Below are positions 55,105-64,000 of a stretch of DNA of 64,000 nucleotides, one piece after another (positions within the stretch are counted from its first letter, which is position 1; every line of letters begins with the position of its first letter). The stretch comes from Synechocystis sp. PCC 6714. Its GTDB lineage: Bacteria; Cyanobacteriota; Cyanobacteriia; Cyanobacteriales; Microcystaceae. Made by a program: the position numbers and the translations under genes. The stretch is from positions 2,604,001 through 2,668,000 of the forward strand of contig NZ_CP007542.1 of NCBI RefSeq assembly GCF_000478825.2, given 5' to 3'. Below the pieces are notes generated by a model, which worked only from the letters and a program-made list of their open reading frames with translations, made no database searches and was not told the DNA's origin.

Positions 55105-55770
55105 CTAGGATTTTACTGGATACCAGCGGTGGTTATCCAAGGCGAAGATCGCTGTGAGGAGTTCTTTGGGCTCATGCACCAAAAAGTCCGGCTTATACTC
55201 CTGTAAAATTGCCGGGGGACTAAATCCCCAAGCAACGGAAATCATGGTTAACTTACTTTTCTTGGCCGCACTGATGTCCCTAGTTTCGTCCCCCACATAA
55301 ACCACTTCATGGGCTTTGAAATTATGTTCCTTCAGCACCCGGTTAATGATGCGATTTTTGCCAAACAAGGTGGTGCCCGCCTTAACAAAATCGAACATAT
55401 GCTCTAATCCGTTGTTGCGTAAAAATATTTGCACGTTATCACCCAAGTTGGAGGTGACAATGCCCAGGGTATAACCCTTTCCCTTAAGAATTGTCAGCAC
55501 TTCTTTCACGTCTCCATAGGGCTTGAGGTCTTTAATTTCCTTGCCCAGTTCTTTTTTAAAACGTTTAAGAATAAAAGGGATTTTAAACGGAGAAACTTGG
55601 GAATACTTGATAATTTCCGACGAACTTAGTTGCTTGAGTCGGGCCAACTCTGCTTGGTCCACCGCCGGATAGCCAAACTCATCCGCCAAGCGATTGACGA
55701 TGGCAAAAAAGGCATCGTGGGTATCGGCAATGGTACCGTCAAAATCAAACAATACAGCTTTAATGGCCAT
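55105..55770 (-). CDS. HAD-superfamily hydrolase, phosphoglycolate-phosphatase-like
   Basis: A 221-residue HAD phosphatase with all motifs: LFDFDGTIADT (nucleophile Asp), LGIVTSNLGD (Ser/Thr), KNRIINRVLK (Lys) and VYVGDETRDISAAKKSKL (acidic pair). The helical cap between residues 20 and 90 is of the Gph type. Substrate not determined. 23 nt upstream of the pentapeptide gene. Confidence 0.87.
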   Translation of the reverse strand: MAIKAVLFDFDGTIADTHDAFFAIVNRLADEFGYPAVDQAELARLKQLSSSEIIKYSQVSPFKIPFILKRFKKELGKEIKDLKPYGDVKEVLTILKGKGYTLGIVTSNLGDNVQIFLRNNGLEHMFDFVKAGTTLFGKNRIINRVLKEHNFKAHEVVYVGDETRDISAAKKSKLTMISVAWGFSPPAILQEYKPDFLVHEPKELLTAIFALDNHRWYPVKS

Positions 55771-55805
55771 GGTGAAGAGGGCGGGCCAACTATTTGGTCA
55801 GTCCT

Positions 55806-56738
55806 TCATTGTAGATTAGCCCGGGCGTTCCGCCGTAACATAGCAGGCTTTATTCTCCTCAGGGCTGAGGCGGTGAATTGCTTTTGCCAATCCATTTCAT
55901 TGATCTGGGCCAGGGCTTGTAAATCCGGGTTGAGATTTCCTGGATAGGGATGAAAATCTTCCACATCCGTTACCTGGGCAAAACGCTCATTCCAGGGACA
56001 CACATCTTGGCAAATGTCACACCCTGCCACCCAACCTTGTAAATTGTTAGCGATCGCCGTTGGCAGAGTTTCGGCGCGGTTTTCAATGGTGTGGTAAGCA
56101 ATACATTTATTACTGTCCACCACAAAAGGCTTGACAATGGCCTGGGTAGGACAAGCTTCCAGACAACGGGTGCAGGTGCCACAATGGTGACCGTGGGGGC
56201 GATCGCCAGCGAGGGGGAGGTTAGTGACAATTTCCCCCAAAAACAACCAACTGCCATAATCTCGACTGATTAAATTGCCGTTTTTCCCTACCCAACCTAG
56301 GCCGGCCCGTTCCGCCCAAGCCTTATCCTGAATGGGCCCGGTGTCAACGTAATAACGGCTGAGTAAATCTGGTACCTGTTGTTCCAGCCAGAAATTGAGA
56401 GCTTTGAGCTTTTTGGTCAACACCCGATGATAATCCCTTCCCCAGGCATAGCGGGAAATTTTGCCATGGACTGGATCCCCACTGCGACGGTGGGAAGTGT
56501 AATAGTTCAGGGCCACCGCAATCACCGATTGAGCCGACGGTAATAGCTCCCTAATATCTTGCCGTTTGGGGTTAGCCATCCAGGCCATGTCGGCGTTGTA
56601 ACCCAGGGCTAACCAATTTTCCAACCGTTGGACAGCCAGATCACTTTCCGTTCCCGACACCGAAGCAATGCCCACCCGATGGAAACCGATCGCCAAGGCT
56701 TGGGCTTTAATGTGTTCCTCTAGGGGAGTTTGGGACAT
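55806..56738 (-). CDS. queG: Epoxyqueuosine reductase QueG
   Basis: QueG reduces epoxyqueuosine in tRNA to queuosine, the last step of that modification, using cobalamin and two [4Fe-4S] clusters. 310 residues; [20 protein letters not shown] is the family core, with ferredoxin-like motifs [16 protein letters not shown] and [12 protein letters not shown]. Cobalamin use links it with cbiD, about 5 kb away. Complete. Confidence 0.94.
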   Translation of the reverse strand: MSQTPLEEHIKAQALAIGFHRVGIASVSGTESDLAVQRLENWLALGYNADMAWMANPKRQDIRELLPSAQSVIAVALNYYTSHRRSGDPVHGKISRYAWGRDYHRVLTKKLKALNFWLEQQVPDLLSRYYVDTGPIQDKAWAERAGLGWVGKNGNLISRDYGSWLFLGEIVTNLPLAGDRPHGHHCGTCTRCLEACPTQAIVKPFVVDSNKCIAYHTIENRAETLPTAIANNLQGWVAGCDICQDVCPWNERFAQVTDVEDFHPYPGNLNPDLQALAQINEMDWQKQFTASALRRIKPAMLRRNARANLQ

Positions 56739-56768
56739 GACCTTAGCCTAAAAAAGTGAACACTGGGT

Positions 56769-57239
56769 TCACCCCATCTGGGATTGGAGATAGTTTTGCA
56801 GACCAATTTTTTCAATTAGACCCAACTGTTTTTCCAGCCAATAGGCGTGGTCTTCCTCCGTATCCGCCAAAATTTTCAACAGTAGATCCCGGCTTTGATA
56901 ATCCTGTTCTTGTTCACAAACCGCCATGGCTTCTTTGAGATTAGCAATGACCTGATACTCGTAATCCAGATCGTATTGCAACATTTCCGGCACCGTTTTA
57001 CCCACCCGGATGGGGTCCTGCTGGGAAAGATCCGGGGTTTCTTCCAAAAATAAAATGCGCTCAATCAGCATGCTGGCATGGGCCGTTTCGTCATGCATTT
57101 CGTGGTCAATGCGGCTGTAGAGCTTTTGTAGACCCCAATCTTGGTACATGCGGGAATGGATGAAATACTGGTCCCTAGCGGCCAGTTCCCCCCGCAATAG
57201 CTTGTGGAGTTGGGCGAGGACGGCGGGTTTACCTTTCAT
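56769..57239 (-). CDS. bfrA: Bacterioferritin with intact ferroxidase site and missing heme methionine
   Basis: A 156-residue iron-storage protein from [10 protein letters not shown]. Aligned in memory with E. coli Bfr, the di-iron ligands are kept: Glu in LRGELAA, Glu and His in DETAHAS, Glu in DYEYQVI, Glu and His in EEDHAYW. The E. coli heme ligand Met52 falls at the Thr of DETAH, so heme cannot bind in the usual way. In PCC 6803 two Bfr proteins split these features, and BfrA is, as I recall, the di-iron one. The letter A is therefore tentative. Confidence 0.85.
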   Translation of the reverse strand: MKGKPAVLAQLHKLLRGELAARDQYFIHSRMYQDWGLQKLYSRIDHEMHDETAHASMLIERILFLEETPDLSQQDPIRVGKTVPEMLQYDLDYEYQVIANLKEAMAVCEQEQDYQSRDLLLKILADTEEDHAYWLEKQLGLIEKIGLQNYLQSQMG

Positions 57240-57353
57240 AATCAAATTCCTTGACAATCGATTGGGCTAATCTGATTTTAGCCGTTAATCAGCGTCTGGG
57301 TCGTTGAGGCTTGATGGGGAAGCAGAGCAATTCTAGTTTCGCCGGTGCAAAGA

Positions 57354-57602
57354 TCAAAGCCGACTGCGGAGGGTAAATTCATAATCGCCACCGGGTTCCA
57401 ACTGATAATCACTGCGCTCTAAAAAACGCCCTAGGGGTTCAAAAATGAGCGATCGCCCTAGGGAAGGTTGCACCCGCAATTTACCGCCCCGAAAATTCCA
57501 GTGGAATTGCCATTCATAGTCCCCGGCCCGTACTTCCCCTGCCATAAAACCTCCGGGCCAGGAATGGGCAGTCACTCTTAGGTGGGCTTTGGTTTGGGGC
57601 AT
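57354..57602 (-). CDS. DUF3146 family small protein
   Basis: An 82-residue protein with family features: AHLRVTAHSWPGGFMAGEV at the start, FHWNFRGGKLRVQPSLGR in the middle. Cyanobacterial conserved protein of unknown function; no signal peptide. Confidence 0.72.
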   Translation of the reverse strand: MPQTKAHLRVTAHSWPGGFMAGEVRAGDYEWQFHWNFRGGKLRVQPSLGRSLIFEPLGRFLERSDYQLEPGGDYEFTLRSRL

Positions 57603-57664
57603 GGGCAGAGAAATTAGGCAATGGATTGAACGATGGGGAGAAAAATGATGTCTGAAAACTGCCT

Positions 57665-60364
57665 TTAGTTAATGGGGGATTGGGGGTCGAGATTTTCGGT
57701 TTTAGTCTCAGGACGACCAAACATATCGTCCAATAAACTGTACAAAACCGGTACTACCACCAAACTGAGCACCGAAGAAGTAAATAAACCCCCAATGATG
57801 GCGATCGCCATGGGTTGTCTGAGTTCTGCTCCGGCTCCTAGACCTAGGGCTAGGGGAAGCATGCCCAAAATAGTGGAACTGGTGGTCATCAAAATGGGCC
57901 GCAGACGGACATGGCCCGTTTGTAAAAGAGCGTCCCGCCGGGATAAACCCTGATGCCGCAGTTGATTAGCGTAATCAATTAGCAAAATGGCGTTTTTATC
58001 CAACAACCCTAGGAGAAAAATTAACCCAATTAGAGAAATCATGCCAAATTCGCTCTGGGTTAACAACAGTCCTAACATGGCCCCGACAATGGATAAGGGC
58101 AAGGAGAGTAGCACCACCATGGGTTCTAGCAGGCGGCGGAATAGTCCCAGAAAAATGGCCGCCATACCCAAAATGGAAAGCCCAAAAGCAAGGGCAAATT
58201 CCCGAAACACCGAACCGACCCGGGCCGATTCCCCCTGGATGCTCAGTGCTACCCCTTCCGGCAATAATCCTTCGGCGATCGCCGTTACCTGTTGGGTTAA
58301 ATCCCCCAGGGCTGAGTCGGGCAAAAGGGAGGCATTGAGATAAACCGCCCGTTGTCCCCGTAGACGGACAATGCCAGTACTTTCAGGTTCGGCCCCCGTT
58401 AATGTGACCTGGGTTAATCCTGGCAAGGCCGCCACCTTTTCCCGCAGCGTTTCCCCGGTGGCCTGTAAAACGTCCAAGTCTTCCCCCAGCAGAGCCAGCT
58501 TCAGGGGCGTATCATCCCCCGTTTGCACAAAGAGGATATTTTCCACCCTGGTGGTCACCCTGGGAATTGCCGGCAGAGTTTCCCGCACTTCCGTTTGCAC
58601 CGTTTGGGTTGTCCCCTGGCGATCGCCCTTGAGTTTGACGTAAATTTTGCCCTGGAGGGGATTGCCCTGGGTTCCCACCACCGTAAACGTTTCCGCCACC
58701 GCTGGATTTTCTAAAATGGGTGGTTCCAATTGTTCAGCCACCCGTCGCCCCCGCCGTAACAACACTGCTTCTGGATTAACAGCTAATTGATCGATCCAGC
58801 TGAAAGCTCCTCCGGTTCCTTCTCCATTGCCTCCACTAGCGCTGGGGGGAGCAGATAAAGCCCCGGCAATTTTGGGCGGTGCGGATTGAAAAATAACGTT
58901 AAACTCTCCCCGGTCAAGGTTGGGAATAAAACCCTGGGGAATGAGGGGAATAATGGCCAAGCCCCCCATTAAGCTAGCTAGAGCCAGGACAATAATCCAC
59001 CAGCGGTGCCCCAATGACCAAGCCAAAATCCGTTGGTAACGATCGCCGAAGGCATCTAAACCGCGACTGAACCAAGAAGTTGAGCGTTGGGGTTGAGGTC
59101 TTAACCACAGCACTGTCAACACGGGGGATAGGGTGCGAGCCACTAATAGGGAAACTAGCACAGCGGCGGAGACGGTGACCGCAAAGGGAAAGAAAAATTC
59201 CCCCAGGGTTCCCCCCAGCAGAGCTATGGGCAAAAACACCACCACAATGGAAAAAGTTGTGGCAGATACGGTCAGACCAATTTCCTGGGTGCCATTTTTG
59301 GCCGCCCTCTTCGGTGGCTCCCCTGCTTCAACGTGGCGGGCAATGTTTTCCACATCGACAATGGCATCGTCCACCACAATGCCGATAATTAATGCCAAAG
59401 CCAACAGAGTCAGGGTTTCCAGGTTAAAACCCAGCACCGCCATGACAATAAACGTTCCCAGCAAAGAAAGGGGAATGGCGATCGCCGAAATTAAAGTGGC
59501 CCAGATGCTACGGAGAAAAGGATAGATAATCAAAACCGCCAGCAGGATCGCCCCCAACAAAGCGTCAATGGTGGCCTGGGTTGCTTCCCGGATGTAACCC
59601 GCTGTGGTTTCCGCCTCAATGAACTCTAACTGGGGAAAATTCGGAGTCTGCTGGGCAATTAACTGCTCCACCCGGTTTACCACTTCCAAGGTATTGGCCT
59701 GGGCTGTTTTGACCATCTGCACCGCCAACACATCCTGGCCATTGTGGCGGGTTAACGTGGGGGGATTAATGGTTTGTGCCGCCGATGCCTTGATCCCTGG
59801 GGGGCGAAAATTGGCATCCCCCAGTAGATCCACCCTTAATACTCCATCAATACCCTGTAGCTGAGGTATGATTTTTTCCCGCAACGGCCCGGCCATTTCC
59901 TCCAGAGATAACTGCTCGGATGCAACGGCATAGGTCACCGCCACCGATTCATTGAGGTTATAGGGGGACACCGTCATATCACTGTCGGCCGGCAACATCA
60001 CTCCCCGCAAAGATTGCTCCACCGCTGTGGTGGCTTCTTCCAGGGACTGGCCCATCAGAAAAATTACCGAAACCACCGTTTGCCCGGGATAGGTGAAAGA
60101 TTGCACATCCGCATCGGCGATGGTGAGCAGTTTTTCCTCTAGGGGAACGGTCAATTTCTGCTCCGTTTGGGTCAAATCCAACCCGGTGCCACTGCTTTGA
60201 ACAATGACCACCGGAAAACTCACCTCCGGAAACAGGGCATATTTAAGGGAGCTAAAAGCCAATAGCCCCGCCACGGCGATCGCCAACCAAAAACCAATGG
60301 TGAACCGGGGATGGTCAATGGCCCAATGGGAAAGATTCCAGCGGGGAGCACGGGGGGACTGCAT
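57665..60364 (-). CDS. RND-family efflux transporter inner-membrane subunit
   Basis: An 899-residue HAE1/AcrB-type exporter, proton-driven. TM1 LAIAVAGLLAFSSL is followed by the first porter domain; the TM4 motif GIVVDDAIVDVENIARHVE carries the proton-relay aspartates, with the second half starting after a GGNGEGTGG linker and ending in GLLDKNAILLIDYANQLR (relay Lys). It is about 130 residues shorter than AcrB, mainly in the porter loops, so the docking surface may be reduced. No membrane-fusion protein gene is adjacent. Confidence 0.87.
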   Translation of the reverse strand: MQSPRAPRWNLSHWAIDHPRFTIGFWLAIAVAGLLAFSSLKYALFPEVSFPVVIVQSSGTGLDLTQTEQKLTVPLEEKLLTIADADVQSFTYPGQTVVSVIFLMGQSLEEATTAVEQSLRGVMLPADSDMTVSPYNLNESVAVTYAVASEQLSLEEMAGPLREKIIPQLQGIDGVLRVDLLGDANFRPPGIKASAAQTINPPTLTRHNGQDVLAVQMVKTAQANTLEVVNRVEQLIAQQTPNFPQLEFIEAETTAGYIREATQATIDALLGAILLAVLIIYPFLRSIWATLISAIAIPLSLLGTFIVMAVLGFNLETLTLLALALIIGIVVDDAIVDVENIARHVEAGEPPKRAAKNGTQEIGLTVSATTFSIVVVFLPIALLGGTLGEFFFPFAVTVSAAVLVSLLVARTLSPVLTVLWLRPQPQRSTSWFSRGLDAFGDRYQRILAWSLGHRWWIIVLALASLMGGLAIIPLIPQGFIPNLDRGEFNVIFQSAPPKIAGALSAPPSASGGNGEGTGGAFSWIDQLAVNPEAVLLRRGRRVAEQLEPPILENPAVAETFTVVGTQGNPLQGKIYVKLKGDRQGTTQTVQTEVRETLPAIPRVTTRVENILFVQTGDDTPLKLALLGEDLDVLQATGETLREKVAALPGLTQVTLTGAEPESTGIVRLRGQRAVYLNASLLPDSALGDLTQQVTAIAEGLLPEGVALSIQGESARVGSVFREFALAFGLSILGMAAIFLGLFRRLLEPMVVLLSLPLSIVGAMLGLLLTQSEFGMISLIGLIFLLGLLDKNAILLIDYANQLRHQGLSRRDALLQTGHVRLRPILMTTSSTILGMLPLALGLGAGAELRQPMAIAIIGGLFTSSVLSLVVVPVLYSLLDDMFGRPETKTENLDPQSPIN

Positions 60365-60568
60365 CGAGGGAATTCCTAAAATTTTTGGCGGAGGTTAGTG
60401 CAAAACAGATCAATTTGCACCTCGGCTAATCTAGCAGAACATGGCCTGGGTCAATCTTTCCCTATGGATTGTCTTGGGGCCGGAACAGTTAAGGCTGAGG
60501 AAAATCTGCTACCATCACCGAGAAGATCAACCCATCCCCCTTCCGAACCAGCTTTTCCATAAACCGTT

Positions 60569-61024
60569 GTGATTTTTGAGCAGGGCATTGAAATTAACGC
60601 TAGTGCCACAGTGGTGGAACGGTGTTTCACTGATTTGGAGCTGATGCAACTCTGGCTCAATCCCGTCTTGCGTTGTGAACCCATCGGCCAATGGTCCACG
60701 GCGATCGGCGGCCGCAGTCGTTTCACGATCCAGATTCCTCTGCTCAAACCCAGCCTTAAAAGTGTGGTGGTGGAGCGATCGCCAGGGTTAGTGGTGTGGC
60801 AGTTTAAAGGATTTTTCCAGGGGCAAGACCGCTGGGAGTGTCGTCCCCTAAAAGAAGGCACCTATTTGCTGAACCGATTCGAATTTACAGTACCTAATCC
60901 CATTGTCCAATGGGGTTTTCAGACCTTTGCCGCCCGCTGGACCAGTGCGGATATGCAAGCCCAACTGCGGCGTTTAAAACAAGTGGCAGAAAGGGAATAT
61001 ATCAACAGTGGCCTGCATAATTAG
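60569..61024 (+). CDS. SRPBCC (START/cyclase-like) family protein
   Basis: A 151-residue protein starting at GTG 60569. The fold pattern is FEQGIEINASATVVERCFTD at the N-terminus, LNPVLRCEP and the long C-terminal helix QAQLRRLKQVAERE. Such proteins bind hydrophobic ligands; no catalytic residues can be named. It is divergent from the RND gene and 31 nt upstream of cbiD. Confidence 0.8.
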   Translation: MIFEQGIEINASATVVERCFTDLELMQLWLNPVLRCEPIGQWSTAIGGRSRFTIQIPLLKPSLKSVVVERSPGLVVWQFKGFFQGQDRWECRPLKEGTYLLNRFEFTVPNPIVQWGFQTFAARWTSADMQAQLRRLKQVAEREYINSGLHN

Positions 61025-61055
61025 CCCATATTGACAGCGAGTTTGGTAGAAAAAT

Positions 61056-62195
61056 TTGCATAAGCCTATCCCTGCCCAATCTGGTTATACCCTGCCCGTG
61101 TTTGCCTGTGCGGCGGCGATCGCCGCTGTGGAGACCCTATTAACAGGTAACTGTCCAGATGTGGTTAGGTTAGATTTATTGGAACCCGCCGTAATAGCAG
61201 AAATCCCGGTTGAGCAGGGGGCCTTACTAGATAACCAAAGGGCGTTGGCCATTACCCGCAGTGAACCGGGGGACAACTTGGATCTAACTCGCCATACCCC
61301 TGTTTGGGCAGAAGTGGCATTTACCCCGGGACGGGGAGAATTAATCATTAAAGGGGGAGAGGGTATTGGCAAACAGATCAATAAAAATGATGAAGCGGCC
61401 ATTTACAGTTATGCCCAACGACTCCTAGGCCAGCATTTGCAACCTTACCTAGATGGGGAGCACAATCTAACAGTTACCTTAATTTTGCCCTTTGGTCGTA
61501 CATTAGCTACCCGCACATCCAACTCAGCTTTTGGCGTAGTGCAAGGTCTTTCCCTCCTGGGAACCAGTGGTGTTGCCCAACCCCTAAGCGCCCCGGAACA
61601 ATTGGCGGATTTCCAGCAAAAATTGCAAAATTTAGCCCGCCGACAGCGATGTTTAGTTTTTTGTCTAGGGGAAAATGGTTTAGATTTAGCTCGACAATGG
61701 GGCGTCCAGCCGGATCAAATGATTAAAACGGCCAATTGGTTGGGGTCCATGCTGGTGTCAGCGGCAGAAGCGGCAGTAGCGGAAATTTTCCTTTTGGGTT
61801 ACCACGGCAAATTAATCAAACTGGCAGGGGGCATTTTCCACACCCATCATTATCTGGCCGATGCCCGTTTGGAAATTCTCACCGCCCAGGCTGTACAAGC
61901 GGGCTTACCCTATCCCCTAGTGGCGGAACTTGGCCAAGGGGCCACCACCGAAGCAGGGTTAAAACGATTACGCCATTGGCAAACGGAGCAAAATTATCCT
62001 TGGGTTGATGTCATTTACCAAGCCATTGCTGAAACCATCGATCGCCGTTCTGAAGAATATGTTTATAAACTTAGCCAACGCCGTCTCAAAGTAGGGAGCT
62101 TACTGTTTGATGGCGATCGCCAACCCGTGGCGATTAGTGCCCAGGGTCAAACCATAATGCAAAGCTTGGGGCTAAGCATATCGAACAAATATTAG
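61056..62195 (+). CDS. cbiD: Cobalt-precorrin-5B C(1)-methyltransferase
   Basis: CbiD methylates C1 of the corrin ring in anaerobic cobalamin synthesis. 379 residues; SGYTLPVFACAAAIAAVETL is the typical N-terminus. Start at TTG 61056, since no nearby ATG precedes this conserved segment. Core motifs GGEGIGKQIN and LLGYHGKLIKLAGGIFHTHH are present. It converges on the lipoprotein gene 5 nt further. Confidence 0.93.
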   Translation: MHKPIPAQSGYTLPVFACAAAIAAVETLLTGNCPDVVRLDLLEPAVIAEIPVEQGALLDNQRALAITRSEPGDNLDLTRHTPVWAEVAFTPGRGELIIKGGEGIGKQINKNDEAAIYSYAQRLLGQHLQPYLDGEHNLTVTLILPFGRTLATRTSNSAFGVVQGLSLLGTSGVAQPLSAPEQLADFQQKLQNLARRQRCLVFCLGENGLDLARQWGVQPDQMIKTANWLGSMLVSAAEAAVAEIFLLGYHGKLIKLAGGIFHTHHYLADARLEILTAQAVQAGLPYPLVAELGQGATTEAGLKRLRHWQTEQNYPWVDVIYQAIAETIDRRSEEYVYKLSQRRLKVGSLLFDGDRQPVAISAQGQTIMQSLGLSISNKY

Positions 62196-62199
62196 TAAC

Positions 62200-63591
62200 T
62201 CACTCTTCGACGAGTGGTGGTTCAATTTCCTCTACCATTTCCTCTTCCTGCACTGTCTCAATTTCATCGATGGCTGCTTCATCAATGGTTTCAACTGGTT
62301 GAGCCGGTTCGGATATTTCCCCGGACTCTGACCCTAGTTCCGCTGCTTGGGGTTCCGACAACAACGGCGAAGTGGGCTCTAATGCATTTTCCTCAATACT
62401 TTCTGGAGCAATGGGCACATCCGTCGCCGATTCGACAGGGGTAGATGTGGGAGCCTCTTCCAATTCTAATGTGGTTTCAGTTCTCTCAATTTCATCGATG
62501 GCTGCTTCATCAATGGCTTCAACGGGTTGATCCGGTTCGGACAATTCCACCTCCTCTTCTAGAGGTAAAGGCTCGGAGGCAGTTTCTATTTCCACCAATT
62601 CTTCCGTTTCTTCCGTAGGTGATATGCCAAAGGGCAGTTTCAAACCGACAATTTCGTAAGCCTCTGCCACAGGTAGATCCCCTCGCATTAAACGCGAAAA
62701 AGCATCTTGACCATCGGGCTGATAATTAATCACCCGCACCGTGTTGTTGAAACGGTTAGGTACCAGATTACCCCCTTCATCGATGAATTCCAACTTGAGC
62801 CAATTTTCCCCAGTTTCAAAACCCTCCAGATAAACGGGCTGCCACTGGTCCACCAGAAAGCTTTGATTGTTAACGGTGACTCGAATACGCCAATCGTTCA
62901 AGTCGGGGTCATTTGCGGCGGCAATGTGGAGGGGGGCGTTGGTCAGGTAATAGTCCAAAAGAATTGGTTCAGCACCGTAATCCCCTTTGGGACGACTATA
63001 GGTTAATAGGGGTAAATCGGGGTCGGGATTGTTGCTATCGGTTTTGGTCAGAACGTGGAACGTCACCTGGGCGTAGGCCCCATCATTTTTATAACTTTCA
63101 TGCCAGGGGCGAACAGGAAAGGCCCTGAGGGTATGGGTACCCGGCTCCAAATCCTCTAGAACAATGGGTTGGTCTAGGTTGTAAATGGCCCGGTAGGGTT
63201 CGTTATCGAGAATTAAGTGGACGTGGGCCCGGAGAGGAACGCTGTCATCGTTGCTCAGGGGTAGGTCTTCTGCTTGGAGTTGCACCGTCACCGTTGTTTT
63301 TTTGATCACCGTGTCCGGAGCGGGGGAAACAATTTTTAGTTGGGGTTGGTACTGATTAAAACTGGGGGCCAACGCCTGCAACGCTTTAGGGGGGGAGACC
63401 TCCCGCAGATTACCCACTTGCACTGGCTCACTTGTTTTCACCAAGGGTGGTGGCTCCGATGCCGACAGGGATTGACAGCCCCCCAAACCAATGGCGATCG
63501 CCAGCAGAAATATGGCCGCTATGGCAAGGGCTCCAAAACGATACCTCCGCCCGCTGTGGTTATCTTTAATTCGCCAATGGCGATCAAGCAC
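62200..63591 (-). CDS. Lipoprotein with acidic repeat-containing C-terminus
   Basis: A 463-residue protein with a signal (LAIAAIFLLAIAIGLGGC) ending in a lipobox Cys near residue 39. Residues 60-330 are beta-rich (FRAFPVRPWHESYKNDGAY-like and LYNLDQPIVLEDLEPG segments), resembling cell-surface or DUF6130/FHA-less Ig-like folds; I do not recognise the family. The last 130 residues are very acidic and contain a duplicated QPVEAIDEAAIDEIE motif. Probably outer-membrane or periplasmic. Confidence 0.75.
   Translation of the reverse strand: MLDRHWRIKDNHSGRRYRFGALAIAAIFLLAIAIGLGGCQSLSASEPPPLVKTSEPVQVGNLREVSPPKALQALAPSFNQYQPQLKIVSPAPDTVIKKTTVTVQLQAEDLPLSNDDSVPLRAHVHLILDNEPYRAIYNLDQPIVLEDLEPGTHTLRAFPVRPWHESYKNDGAYAQVTFHVLTKTDSNNPDPDLPLLTYSRPKGDYGAEPILLDYYLTNAPLHIAAANDPDLNDWRIRVTVNNQSFLVDQWQPVYLEGFETGENWLKLEFIDEGGNLVPNRFNNTVRVINYQPDGQDAFSRLMRGDLPVAEAYEIVGLKLPFGISPTEETEELVEIETASEPLPLEEEVELSEPDQPVEAIDEAAIDEIERTETTLELEEAPTSTPVESATDVPIAPESIEENALEPTSPLLSEPQAAELGSESGEISEPAQPVETIDEAAIDEIETVQEEEMVEEIEPPLVEE
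62257..62548 (-). repeat. Two ~63-bp direct repeats in the lipoprotein gene
   Basis: The copies are at about 62257-62320 and 62485-62548, nearly the same, encoding EPxQPVExIDEAAIDEIE. The 228-bp spacing is divisible by three, so recombination between them would keep the reading frame. Confidence 0.8.
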
Positions 63592-63637
63592 GGCGTTAAT
63601 CCCCTCTAATTGTTGATGGTTAATATTATTGATCTAG

Positions 63638-64000
63638 TTACTGATCTAACCAATATTTGCCTGCGGTCTCCCGATTTTCCACCTTGGGCAGTCCCATGCT
63701 GTAATTCAACACCCGACAGTCCAGGTTGTAGCTAATTTTTCCCTGTTGCAGTAGGTCACGAATGAAATGTTCCAAATCTGAGCCAATGCGTCGCAAATTG
63801 TAATCCGTTAAATCTTCGCCGCCGTAGGATTCCACCAACCCATCAAAACGACGATAAACCTGCTGCAGAGCGTCCTCATTCCAAATAAATTCGTTATCGG
63901 GGTCCACATCCATAGTGAGGACATTATCACTAGGAATCAATTCATTGCCTTGGACTTCAGCGGTAAAAATGCGAATGTGACGGGTGGTCGATTTAACAAG
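63638..64000 (-). CDS. ndhM: NDH-1 subunit NdhM (5' end at window edge)
   Basis: NdhM is a cyanobacterial and plastid-specific hydrophilic-arm subunit of NDH-1. The frame runs to the window edge as [20 protein letters not shown], then [20 protein letters not shown] and [18 protein letters not shown], ending [14 protein letters not shown]. The usual N-terminus is MLVKSTTRH, so probably only the first codon is missing. The internal TTG at 63940 is not the start. Confidence 0.93.
   Translation of the reverse strand, partial: LVKSTTRHIRIFTAEVQGNELIPSDNVLTMDVDPDNEFIWNEDALQQVYRRFDGLVESYGGEDLTDYNLRRIGSDLEHFIRDLLQQGKISYNLDCRVLNYSMGLPKVENRETAGKYWLDQ

Overview
The window is cyanobacterial chromosome. 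It carries cytochrome b6f genes (petC-petA), photosystem II genes (psbH, psbN), chlorophyll synthesis (chlM), NDH-1 subunits (ndhF4-ndhD4, ndhM), a CruP-like carotenoid flavoprotein and the bidirectional NAD-linked hydrogenase hoxEFUYH. The palindrome GCGATCGC (HIP1), usually as GGCGATCGCC, recurs throughout. The hox operon carries the same extra genes (a Uma2-type ORF and a PIN toxin pair) that I recall from Synechocystis sp. PCC 6803, and the str operon, petCA and chlM-panB order also match. The best guess is a Synechocystis close to, but perhaps not identical with, PCC 6803. Identification rests on recognition of proteins and gene order, not on a search.

Layout: (1) 1-5.5 kb, hoxE-F-(Uma2)-U-Y-(vapB*-vapC)-H on the minus strand with its upstream control region. 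(2) 5.5-16.3 kb, two unknown genes, hydrogenase maturation gene hypD, uvrC, a RelBE-type toxin/antitoxin pair, a cell-wall amidase, a JAMM protease, a site-2 protease and murQ. (3) 16.4-20.6 kb, petC-petA, psbH/psbN divergent, and small conserved genes. (4) 20.6-26.5 kb, rpsL-rpsG-fusA-tufA-rpsJ translation operon. (5) 26.5-36.6 kb, purD, an RpiB homologue, ndhF4-ndhD4, an RRM RNA-binding protein, chlM and panB. (6) 36.6-40.5 kb, a decayed stretch: a MITE, several gene remnants, rfbC, a FutA-like pseudogene, and a truncated persulfide-dioxygenase-like gene beside an intact rhodanese. (7) 40.7-43.5 kb, thioredoxin-like protein, CcdA, ECF sigma factor and anti-sigma factor in one tight group. 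(8) 43.8-64 kb, a large unknown protein, a Tat-exported caspase-fold protein without its catalytic dyad, CruP-like protein, ABC exporter, a TnpB/omega-RNA-like relic, glk, a pentapeptide-repeat membrane protein, queG, a bacterioferritin without the heme methionine, an RND exporter, cbiD, a lipoprotein and ndhM at the right edge.

The most interesting items are a 95-bp non-autonomous transposable element family with four copies here; a nonsense mutation in the antitoxin inside the hydrogenase operon next to an intact toxin; the sigma/anti-sigma unit coupled to a thiol-redox relay; the pseudo-caspase; and the IS605-type relic upstream of glk. No tRNA, rRNA, CRISPR array or complete insertion sequence was recognised.
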